Part shown: piece by piece, positions 34,715-47,100 of the stretch
Position numbering within the stretch: position 1 is the stretch's first letter
Layout: every line of letters starts with the position of its first letter
From: Vibrio coralliilyticus ATCC BAA-450
GTDB lineage: Bacteria; Pseudomonadota; Gammaproteobacteria; Enterobacterales; Vibrionaceae
Assembly: GCF_000176135.1 (NCBI RefSeq)
Contig: NZ_ACZN01000018.1
Span: forward strand, 124,001-188,000
Reading direction: 5' to 3'
DNA length: 64,000 nucleotides
Made by a program: the position numbers and the translations under genes
The notes under the pieces: model-generated
Databases searched by the model: none
Told to the model about the DNA's origin: nothing
The model's input: only the letters and a program-made list of their open reading frames with translations

Positions 34715-35129
34715 GATGGGGCTCCTTGGGTACTCCTGAACGAGAGATATTACTCAAATATTAGGTCTCACTTTTGAGAATTATCAATCTGCGACGTCAA
34801 TAAAATAACACTATCTGCATATGAAGACTAACATCATTTAAGAAACTGGGATGATAGTTCGTTAATAAAATGTTGTTTGGCTAGTATGAATACTCAAATT
34901 GAGATGAAAAATGAAAATTGCAGATAAAGGCTAATAAAATAGGATCTTTATCCAAAGAATGTGCGATCGACTATGTAATTTGTTTAGTAGAGATTGTTAA
35001 CACTCCAAACAAAAATGTTTTTGTTTTGAAAGTTGCCGGTGTTAATTTATGCACTAAGTGAATGTGTAAATTAACTTCACCTGTCACAACTTTGACAGAC
35101 AAAACGTTGTAAAGGATTAGGGGCTTATC
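34715..35129. promoter_or_regulatory. Divergent regulatory region of the adhesin and tolC genes, with three inverted repeats
   Basis: 415 bp, strongly AT-rich, no gene. Near the adhesin three inverted repeats follow one another: AAACAAAAA-TG-TTTTTGTTT (35007-35026); TTAATTTA (35042-35049) with TAAATTAA (35067-35074); CTGTCA (35081-35086) with TGACAG (35093-35098). The last lies 31 bp before the ATG and could fold in the leader RNA. They could be operators for biofilm regulators or H-NS-type silencing targets; no specific box is claimed. Confidence 0.6.
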
Positions 35130-38100
35130 ATGGGTTTTGGTACATACGTAGTAATTGGTAACCTAGCAGCAGGACAAACAATTGCAATAGATGAAAATGG
35201 AAGTATTCGTGTATTGAATGATAACGAAGTTGCTAAAGCAGGCGATGTTGTTATGTCCTTGGAAGAGCTCAATCCAGATTTCGCTGATGTGAACATTGGT
35301 ATTGTTAATGAAAGCGCTGAACTTCAAGACATAACAAGCGAAATAGATGACATTATTGCAGCACTGGAAGAAGGCCAAGATCCAACTCAACTAGGTGATG
35401 AATTTTCGACTGCTGCTGGTGGTCAAATAAGCTCTAGTCTGACCACAATTGGTTCCATCGTCAGGACAGGTGATGAGACCATTGCTAATACTGAATTTAA
35501 TACTCAAGGTTTTGAAAATTTGGGTATTTCTCGAACTCAGAGCCTAACGCTTTTAGACCAATATCAAGCCATTCAACAAGCCCCAGCCTTTACTACTTTG
35601 AATAATAGCCCTCTTGCCGATGATGTATCTGTAACAACGAATGAAGATACGTCGATTAGCGGACAGGTTAGTGCTACTGATCCAAACCCCGATGACTCCC
35701 TTACTTTTTCTATCTCCTCATCCCCGGAAAACGGGGTAGTCACGATCAATCCTGTTACTGGGCTGTGGGAGTACACGCCTAATGAAAATTATGATGGCTC
35801 TGATTCGTTTGAAGTAACGGTGGATGATGGAAATGGAGGAACGGATACTGTAGTCGTTAATGTTGATGTGACCCCGATTCCGGCTATATCTGTTTCAGGA
35901 GATGCTCAGGTAGATGAAGGTAGTAATGCGAGCTACACCATCAACTTTGACAAAGCGTCAAACCAAACCACTAATTTAAAACTGACTTTGTCTTTGAGCT
36001 CTGCTGAAGGAGAAGATTTGTCGGGGATGAGTGTAGAAGCATTAAGTTCTTCTGGTGATTCTGATTCATCGCAACGCGTCATTCTTGTTGTGGGAAATGA
36101 TGGAACGGTTGAGGTGCCAGCAGGTGTTACATCACTCCGTGTGACCGTCAACACTGCTCAGGACACAACATTTGAAGGCTCAGAAGAATACCAGCTCAAC
36201 GTCGAGCCTGTATTCGGTCTTGTGGGAGATGGTGCTGGCAGCAACAGTGCAAGCACGGCAATTTTGGACAACACTGGCAACGAGTCCGATCTTCCGCAAC
36301 TAACGGTCAGCAATGAATCCGTGTTTGAAAACAACACCGCCGTCTTCGATATTGCTTTGTCAAACAATGTCGATGGTGATGTTACCTATAATTTTTCAAT
36401 AAATCTTGATGGTGAAACTGCTGAGATTGCTGACTTTGCCGAAAACCCTTTCAGTGTCACTTATCAGATAACGGGTGTTACTCAAACTGCTACCGCAAAC
36501 CAAGATGGCAGTTATACCATTCCTGGCAACGCGACCAACATCCAAGTCTCGGTTGAAACCGCAAATGATGAGATCTTCGAAGGAAGTGAAAGCTTCACTT
36601 TGGATGCTAATGCGAGTGCCACAGTGGGTGGTGAAAGCTTTAACCTGAGTGAGTCCGGGTCAGGCACGATCAGTGATGAACAACAGGGAGGAGGCAACGC
36701 GGATACTCCATCCTTGTCAGTGAGCTCTGAAGCTGTTGTTGAAGGCAGCACCGCTGTGTTTAATGTTGCGCTGTCGAATGTTGTCGATGGTTATGTGACT
36801 TATAACTTTGCACTTAATATAGAAGGACAATCTGCGGAGTTAGCAGACTTTACAACGAATCCGATCAGTGTCAGCTACCAACTGGATGGTGTTACTCAGC
36901 CAGCTGAAGCCAATCAGGATGGTACGTACACCATCCCTGGCAATGCAACCAATATTCAAGTCTCAGTTGAAACATTAGATGACGATATTTTTGAAGGCAG
37001 CGAAAACTTCAAACTGGATGTTAGCGCGAACGCTACTGTTGGTGATGATAGTTTTAACTTGAATGAATCAGGAACAGGAACAATTACTGATGAGCAGGTG
37101 GATGCTAGTAATGCAGATACACCAACTCTTTCGGTTAGTTCTGAATCTGTTGTAGAAGGGAATACAGCAGTATTTGACGTTGCGTTGTCGAATGATGTTG
37201 ATGGCGATGTTACCTATAATTTCTCTTTAAATTTCAATGATCAAGCTGCGACTCTTGATGATTTTTCCGTAAATCCGATCGATGTTAGTTATGAAGTGAA
37301 TGGGCAGGCGCAGACAGCTGTAGCGAATCAAGATGGCAGCTACAACATTCCCGGTAACGCAACTAATATTCAAGTCTCTGTTGAAACTACGGATGATAGT
37401 ATTTTTGAGGGCAACGAAAGCTTTACGTTGGATGTCAGTGCAAACGCTACAACAGGCGGTGATCGCTTTAATCTCAATGAGTCCGGAGCAGGTACGATCA
37501 GCGATGAATCCGATCGTCCTGACTTAACCGTCACAGGTGCAGGTAGCGTCTCCGAAGGTGAGGTGGCGACGTTCAGCATTAATCTCTCCAACCCTGTTGA
37601 CCATGCGGTTACCCTTGACCTGCGTGCGAAAACCAACGGCAATGCTAATACCGCCGAAGCGGACGATATTGGTGAGATGCGCGCGTACTATCTTGATGGT
37701 GACGACAAAGTCTATCTGGACTTTGATGGGCGCGAGATTTCAGTACCAGCGGGTGTGCAGGACATCTTTGTTGAAGTCGATACCGTGGATGACAACGCAG
37801 CGCCTGTGCACGAAGGCAGTGAACGTTTCCAACTTGTAGTGCGTGATGTGGACGATGTGACCACAGATAGTAATGGTAAAACGAAAGCGGCGGCGTTTAT
37901 TGACGACAGTGGCAATGGTGCGGGGGATAACCCGGACGATGACCGCCCAGGCATTACCAGTATCTCCAGCCCAACCGTCGATGAAGGCGGTACGGCCGTC
38001 TTTGATGTCACGCTGAGCAACCCAAGTGAATTAGCCACCCCTGTCACTATGACGCTGGCCAATGGCACAGCGGAAAGTGACGACTACACCAGTAATCAAA

Positions 38101-41100
38101 TTACCGTCAACTTTGCTGATGGCACCAGCACGGTGGTGAATGCGGTTAATGGTGAGTTTAGCTTTGATGTTCCGGCGGGCAACAACTCTTACACTGTGTC
38201 GGTTGAGACGACCGATGACAATAACGCGCCTGTGTATGAAGGCGACGAAACCTTCACCTTGAGCGGTGCGAGCAGCAGTCAAACAGGTACCGTCAGCGGT
38301 GAAGCGACCATTCAAGATGGTGGCGAGGGCAGCGATAACGATCGCCCTGATTTAACCGTCACAGGTGCAGGTACCGTCTCCGAAGGAGAGGTGGCAACGT
38401 TTAGCATTAATCTTTCCAATCCTGTTGACCATGCGGTTACCCTTGACCTGCGTGCCAAAACCAACGGCAATGCCAATACCGCGGAAGCGGACGATATTGG
38501 TGAGATGCGTGCGTACTATCTTGATGGTGACGACAAAGTCTATCTGGACTTTGATGGGCGCGAGATTTCAGTACCTGCGGGTGTGCAGGACATCTTCGTT
38601 GAAGTCGATACCGTGGATGACAACGCTTCACCAGTGCACGAAGGCAGTGAACGTTTCCAACTTGTAGTGCGTGATGTGGACGGTGTGACCACAGATAGTA
38701 ATGGTAAAGCGAAAGCGGTCGCGTTTATTGACGACAGTGGCAATGGTGCGGGGGATAACCCGGACAATGACCGCCCCGAAATCACCAGTATTTCCAGCCC
38801 GATCGTCGATGAAGGCGGCACCGCTATCTTTGATGTGACGCTCAGTAATCCAAGTGAGCTAGCCACCCCTGTCACTATGACACTGGCCAATGGTACAGCG
38901 GGAAGTGATGACTACACCACCAATCAGATCACCGTCAACTTTTCTGATGGCACCAGCACGGTCGTGAATGCGGTCAATGGTGAATTCAGTTTTAATGTTC
39001 CAGCGGGTAACAGTTCTTATACGGTGTCGGTTGAAACCGCGGATGACAACAATGCACCTGTGTATGAAGGCGATGAAACCTTCACCTTAAGCGGTGCAAG
39101 CAGCAGTCAAACAGGTACGGTGAGCGGTGAAGCAACCATTCAAGATGGTGGTGAGGGCAGCGATAACGATCGCCCTGACTTAACCGTCACAGGCGCAGGT
39201 ACCGTCTCCGAAGGTGAGGTGGCAACCTTCAGTATCAATCTTTCTAACCCTGTTGACCATGCCGTTACCCTCGATTTACGTGCCAAAACCAACGGCAATG
39301 CCAATACCGCGGACGCGGACGATATTGGTGAGATGCGTGCGTACTATCTTGATGGTGACGATAAAGTCTATCTGGACTTTGATGGTCGTGAGATTTCCGT
39401 GCCAGCGGGTGTACAGGACATCTTTGTTGAAGTCGATACCATAGACGACAACGCAGCGCCGGTGCACGAAGGCAGCGAACGTTTCCAGCTTGTGGTACGT
39501 GATGTGGATGGCGTGACCACAGACAACAATGGCAAAGCGAAAGCGGCGGCGTTTATTGACGACAGCGGTAATGGTGCAGGGGATAACCCGGATGATGATC
39601 GCCCAGACATTACCACCATATCCAGCCCGATCGTTGATGAAGGCGGTACCGCTGTTTTTGATGTCACGCTGAGCAACCCAAGCGAATTGGCTACACCAGT
39701 CACCATGACGCTAGCAAATGGCACAGCGGAAAGTGACGACTACACCACTAATCAAATTACCGTCAATTTTGCCGATGGCACCAGCACGGTGGTGAATGCG
39801 GTCAATGGTGAGTTCAGTTTTGATGTTCCGGCGGGCAACAACTCTTACACTGTGTCGGTTGAGACGACCGATGACAATAACGCGCCTGTGTATGAAGGCG
39901 ACGAAACCTTCACCTTGAGCGGTGCGAGCAGCAGTCAAACAGGTACCGTCAGCGGTGAAGCGACCATTCAAGATGGTGGCGAGGGCAGCGATAACGATCG
40001 CCCTGATTTAACCGTCACAGGTGCAGGTACCGTCTCCGAAGGTGAGGTGGCAACGTTTAGCATCAATCTCTCCAATCCTGTTGACCATGCCGTCACCCTC
40101 GATTTGCGTGCCAAAACCAATGGTAACGCCAATACCGCGGAAGCGGACGATATTGGTGAGATGCGTGCGTACTATCTTGATGGCGACGATAAAGTCTATC
40201 TGGACTTTGATGGTCGCGAGATTTCCGTGCCAGCGGGTGTGCAGGACATCTTCGTTGAAGTCGATACCGTGGATGACAACGCTGCGCCTGTCCACGAAGG
40301 CAGCGAACGCTTCCAACTTGTGGTACGCGATGTCGATGGCGTGACCACAGACAACAATGGCAAAGCCAAAGCAGCGGCGTTTATTGATGACAGCGGCAAC
40401 GGCGCAGGGGATAACCCAGACGATGACCGCCCAGACATTACCAGTATCTCTAGCCCAACCGTCGATGAAGGCGGTACGGCCGTCTTTGATGTGACGCTCA
40501 GTAACCCAAGTGAATTAGCCACGGCAGTCACCATGACGCTGACCAATGGCACGGCGGAAAGTGACGACTACACTAGCAATCAAATCACCGTCAACTTTGC
40601 CGATGGTACCAGCACGGTGGTTAACGCGGTCAATGGTGAGTTCAGTTTCGATGTCCCAGCGGGCAACAGTTCTTACACCGTGTCGGTTGAGACTACTGAT
40701 GACAACAACGCACCTGTGTATGAAGGTGACGAAACCTTCACCTTAAGCGGTGCGAGCAGCAGTCAAACAGGTACCGTCAGCGGTGAAGCGACCATTCAAG
40801 ATGGTGGTGAGGGCAGCGATAACGATCGCCCTGATTTAACCGTGACAGGCGCGGGTGCCGTCTCCGAAGGTGAAGTGGCAACGTTTAGCATCAACCTCTC
40901 TAACCCTGTCGACCATGCCGTCACCCTCGATTTGCGTGCCAAAACCAACGGCAATGGCAATACTGCGGAAGCGGACGATATTGGCGAGATGCGTGCGTAC
41001 TATCTTGACGGCGACGATAAAGTCTATCTGGACTTTGATGGTCGTGAGATTTCTGTGCCAGCGGGTGTGCAGGACATCTTTGTTGAAGTGGATACCGTAG

Positions 41101-44100
41101 ATGACAACGCTTCACCAGTGCATGAAGGCAGTGAACGCTTCCAGCTTGTGGTACGCGATGTGGATGGCGTGACCACAGACAGCAATGGTAAAGCCAAAGC
41201 GGCGGCGTTTATTGATGACAGCGGCAACGGCGCAGGGGATAACCCAGACGATGACCGCCCAGACATTACCAGTATCTCCAGCCCAACCGTCGATGAAGGC
41301 GGCACGGCGATCTTTGATGTGACGCTCAGTAACCCAAGCGAGTTAGCCACTCCTATCACCATGACGCTGACGAATGGCACGGCGGAAAGTGACGACTACA
41401 CTAGCAATCAAATCACCGTCAACTTTGCTGATGGCACTAGCACGGTTGTAGACGCAGTTAATGGTGAATTCGGTTTTGATGTCCCAGCGGGCAACAGTTC
41501 TTACACCGTGTCGGTTGAGACTACGGATGACAACAACGCACCTGTGTATGAAGGCGATGAAACCTTTACTTTAAGTGGAGCTAGCAGCAGTCAAACAGAT
41601 ACAGTGAGCGGTGAAGCGACCATTCAAGATGGTGGTGAGGGCAGCGATAACGATCGCCCTGATTTAACCGTGACAGGCGCGGGTGCCGTCTCCGAAGGTG
41701 AGGTGGCGACCTTCAGCATTAATCTCTCCAACCCTGTTGACCATGCGGTTACCCTTGACCTGCGTGCCAAAACCAACGGCAATGCCAATACCGCGGAAGC
41801 GGACGATATTGGTGAGATGCGTGCGTACTATCTTGATGGTGACGATAAAGTCTATCTGGACTTTGATGGTCGTGAGATTTCTGTGCCAGCGGGTGTGCAG
41901 GACATCTTTGTTGAAGTTGATACCGTAGATGACAACGCTTCACCAGTGCATGAAGGCAGTGAACGCTTCCAGCTTGTGGTACGCGATGTGGATGGCGTGA
42001 CCACCGACAACAATGGCAAAGCGAAAGCAGCGGCGTTTATTGATGACAGCGGCAACGGCGCAGGGGATAACCCAGACGATGACCGCCCAGAAATTACCAG
42101 CATCTCTAGCCCAACCGTCGATGAAGGCGGTACGGCCGTCTTTGATGTGACGCTCAGTAACTCAAGTGAATTAGCCACGCCAGTCACCATGACGCTGACG
42201 AATGGCACGGCGGAAAGTGACGACTACACTAGCAATCAAATCACCGTCAACTTTGCTGATGGCACTAGCACGGTTGTAGACGCAGTTAATGGTGAATTCA
42301 GTTTTGATGTCCCAGCAGGCAACAGTTCTTACACCGTGTCGGTTGAAACGACCGATGACAGCAATGCCCCTGTGTATGAAGGCGATGAAACTTTCACCTT
42401 AAGCGGTGCAAGCAGCAGTCAAACAGGCACAGTGAGTGGTGAAGCGACCATTCAAGATGGTGGTCAAGGCGGTGATGATGATCGCCCAGGCATTACCAGT
42501 ATCTCCAGCCCAACCGTCGATGAAGGCGGTACGGCCGTCTTTGATGTCACGCTGAGCAACCCAAGTGAGCTAGCCACACCTGTCACTATGACGTTGGCTA
42601 ATGGCACAGCGGAAAGTGACGACTACACCAGCAATCAAATCACGGTTAGCTTTGCCGATGGCACCAGCACGGTTGTAGACGCGGTTAATGGTGAGTTCAG
42701 TTTTGATGTCCCAGCGGGCAACAGTTCTTACACCGTGTCAGTTGAGACTGCTGATGACAACAATGCCCCTGTGTATGAAGGTGATGAAACCTTTACTTTA
42801 AGTGGAGCTAGCAGCAGTCAAACAGGTACTGTGAGTGGTGAAGCGACCATTCAAGATGGTGGTGAAGGCAATGACGATGACCGCCCTGAAATTACCAGTA
42901 TTTCTAGTCCAACGGTCGATGAAGGCGGTACTGCTGTCTTTGATGTGACTCTTAGTAATTCGAGCGAACTGGTTACGCTAGTCACCATGACGCTGGCTAA
43001 TGGTACAGCGGAAAGTGACGACTACACCACCAATCAAATCACGGTTAACTTTGCCGACGGTACCAGCACTGTTGTCAACGCGGTTGATGGTGAATTCAGT
43101 TTTGAGGTGCCTGCGGGCAACAGTTCTTACACTGTGTCGGTTGAGACCACGGATGACAACATTGCGCCAGTGTATGAAGGCGATGAAACCTTCACTTTAA
43201 CTGGTGCTAGCAGTAGCCAGACAGGTACGGTGAGCGGTGACGCGACCATTCAGGATGGTGGTGAGGGCAATGACGACGACCGCCCTCAAGTTTCCATCTC
43301 AGGAGGTGGGGACGTTAATGAAGGTAATACCGCTAACTTCACGGTCCATTTATCAAACACTGCGACATCGACTGTTTCTTTCGTTCTCACGTTAAATGCG
43401 GGAGATACTTCAACAGAAGATCTGGCTTCGTACCAATATCAAACTGCGAATGGTACTTGGTTGGATGTGCCTGCGTCGGGAGAAATTTCTGTTCCTGCAG
43501 GTTCGAGCTCTGTAAACGTTAAAGTTGTCACTCAACAAGATGATACTTATGAAGGGGATGAGAGCTTTAGCCTGTCCGTCAGTGCGGGGAGCGGAACAGT
43601 TAGCGCGTCAACAGACACCACCGCAAGCGCTACGATTTTGGATTTCGAAGATAATCCACCTGAAGCAGAAAATTTTGATGCAACACTCGACGCAAATGGA
43701 AATGCAAGCATCTTGTTTAATAGCGAGGATGCTGAACAAGATCATATTTCTGATAACGAAGATGACGCAACAAACACACCTGTTGGCGTTGTTATCACAG
43801 AGCTTCCTGAGTCGGGTCAGCTGTATTACGGCGATCAGTTGATCGACGCCGATGATCTTACGACCTTTACTTCAGAAGGCGAAGTGCTGCAGCAAGGAAC
43901 AATATTCAGTGACCCCAACCTGATTCGGTATGAAAATGATGCTGAATCGACAGGCTTCGTTCTGGGAGTAAAAGAAGCGCCCGATGGTATGGGTGGCGGC
44001 GCTAGCCAATCTAATTTCTTAAATTGGGGTGAATCTGTTCAAGGTAATGCTGGCCAGAGGGTTCTGACTTTTGACAACGGCGATTCAATCACAATTACTT

Positions 44101-47100
44101 CTTCAGGTCAGGCATTAACACAATACTTTGGTCAGCCAAATGCGGGGCATATTGGATATGGACTTGCAGTAGGAAATGATGGCGGTCTTCAGCAAGGTGA
44201 GACAATTACGATTGATTTTACCCATCGCCCGTCAACGTCTGTAGAAGTAGGGTTAGATGGACTCGGTGGCTGGTTTGAGGATGGCCACGAGTTTGAAACA
44301 ACAGCGATAGTGCAAGCAAAACTTGATGATGGCTCAATCATCGAAGTACCAGTCTCAAAAGAGACCTCAGGCAATACAGATTTGTTCCATGTTGTGACTA
44401 TCGATGCTCCAGAAGGTCGACAAATTGAAGAGCTGATAGTGACCACCGAAGGCCCGGGTAACTGGGAGCTGCGTTATCTAGAAACATCATCAAATGACAC
44501 CTTCGATTACCGAGCAGTAGATAGTGATGGAAATTACAGCGACGAGCACACGGTGACTCTAGTCGAAGGAAACCAAGCGCCGATTGCCACAGATGACCCT
44601 GTTGCTTTTGAAGTCGCACTTGGTACCTTTAACTCTAATTCTTGGACACATGATGGCGTCAGTATTAGCGGCAGCTATCAAGGTCAAGATCAGTCTATTA
44701 CTCAAAGCGGTGTCAAACGTGGGGTTGCGGGTGACGAAAACGGAGGGCCGGGTGCTCAAATTCAGTACAACCGAGAAGATGGTGAGTCTGAGCAGTTCAG
44801 AGTTGACCTAGACAAGCCTGCGACAGAGTTTAGCTTTGAAGTATCGAATCTATTCAAAAATGAAGGTGGAAGTAGCAACCATGAGCAAGGTAAATGGGTG
44901 GCCTATCTCGGCGATAACGCCGTCGCGAGTGGCACCTTTGTTGCCAATGATGGTAGCAACCACGGTTCTTATCATTTTGATGAGCAAGACCTCGGCGGCG
45001 TAGCGTTTGATAGCGTTGTTTTTGAAGCGACAGATTTTAGCAACATTCCTGCCCGTGGCAGTGACTCTTCAGACTATTTTCTAACAGGCTTCAAAGCGTC
45101 TGGTGACGGTGCGTATGCAGCCAATCAAGGAGAAGTTCTTGAAATTCCTTTGACTGAACTATTGGGTAACGATTTTGATCCGAATGGCGACAATATTCGA
45201 ATCACCCATGTCTCTGAAGTCAATAACGCCAGCGCTAGGATTGAGAATGGCATAGTTTATATAGATCTTGATGATGCGTTCGTTGGTAATACTACGTTTG
45301 ATTACGTTATTACCGATGATAAAGGAGGCTTTGCTGAGGCGACGGTTTCAATTGTAGTGAATCCCTTGCCTCAAGAGGTCGCCGTAGAATCTATCTCAAT
45401 GCTTGAGAATTCAGTAGATGAAGGAGACAACCTTGTCTACAAAGTGACACTGGAAGAAGGTGTACTGCAAGAAGCACGATACAGTGTCACTTTTGGTAAG
45501 TCAGATAGTGATAGCGCAGACAATTCGGATGTGGACTTGTCTCAAGTGATATTCACCAACGGGGTGACTTATGACTCCACGGCACAACAAGTGGTTGTTC
45601 CTGTCGGTGTTAGCACTTTCTCTGTTCTTATCCCAACCTTGATAGATGGCGTTTATGAAAGCTCTGAAGACTACACACTGATTTTAGGTGGACAGCAGGC
45701 CTCGGGCACAATTGAGAATGTAGATATACCATTGGTGTCTGTTTCTGAAAATGTGAGTGTCAGTGAAGGCTCAACTGCAGAGTTCACCGTTTCATTGAGC
45801 AAAAACACGGCTGAAGCGGTGACTATCAACCTAGCTTTGGCTCATTTAGAGACAGACGCGTCTGATATTTCAAGCATGGTAGTGGAGTATCACGATGGCA
45901 ACAGCTGGCAAACGCTGGCGATTGCTCCAAATGGTGATGTCGTGTTACCAGCAGGGGTGACGCAGGCTCGTGTTACCGTTCAGACAAGTGATGACGACTC
46001 TCAGCCTGTTTACGAGGGAGCTGAGCGCTTCGAGCTTGCTGTTAGCGGCGTTGTCGGAGCTCAGGGCTCTGACTCTAGCGTCGCGACTATTGTCGATGAT
46101 GGAAGCGTTGACCCTGACGGTGAGGGCCCGGAAACCGCCAATGATGACCGTCCGGTTGTTAACTCGGTCAGCGACCAAAATGTTGAAGAAGGCGGTGTTG
46201 TCAGTTTCGATGTCGCGTTGTCTGCAGAGAGTACTTCGGACACCCGAGTGGTTTTAGAGCTCAATGAAATTAATGCCACCTCACCAGAAGACTTTAATGG
46301 TAGTGTTGTGACGGTGAAATATGGCGCCCCTGAGCAATCGGAGCAGGTCACCCTACAAAATGGTGTGTTTGAGTTTGATTTACCAGCCGGTGAAAGTGAT
46401 TTTACGGTTTCTGTACAAACGAACGATGATCAAGTATCCGATAACAACGAGACGTTCACGTTAGCGGCTAAGACAGAGTATCAATCGAATCAGGTTAGCG
46501 GTACAGCCACGATTCAAGATAATGAAAAACCAACCATCGACTTAGATGGCAGTGAATATCAGATTGAATTTGTCAGCGAAAGTGCGGGTTATCACAATGT
46601 ATTCGGCTACTACGTTTATGATGAATCGTCAGATACACAGCAGCTTCAAATCTTGATGTCGGACTCGTACGACTCCCGTCAAAATGGATTTGATCCTGTC
46701 CTTGCGAATCTAGATAGCATGGACAACGTCGAGTACTTCCTCATTCCAAATGGTGCCAATGCAATTGAAAATGCACCATCAGGCGCAACGTTTGAAGTGG
46801 ACTCCAATGGTAAGTTGCTTATTAACGGAGCTGAGCAATCCAATATTAATGTGTTCTTGAGTCATGACGAAAACTCTCACATGAGAGTATCTGAAAATAG
46901 CGATGGCGACACGGTTTTAAGCTTTGACGACCAGAAAAATCACGCCAATGATGACAATGACTACAACGACTTAGTCATCAAAATTTCGAAACAAGACACC
47001 AATGTTGATTTTGCTACTGCTTTCACTGAAGGTGATGATGCAATTTCGATTGCGGATGCAAGTGTCGACATTTTTGACGACAAAGACGCTATTCAATCTA

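Noticed and set aside
37370..42208. Series of about 118-codon open frames on the minus strand with the same sequence repeated at 828-bp intervals
   Set aside because: They are antisense shadows of the adhesin A+B repeats, with no ribosome sites, and repeat only because the sense sequence repeats.
37512..43277. Regular direct repeats that could suggest a CRISPR or satellite array
   Set aside because: The period is 828 bp, the repeats are coding and in frame throughout, and there are no short spacers.
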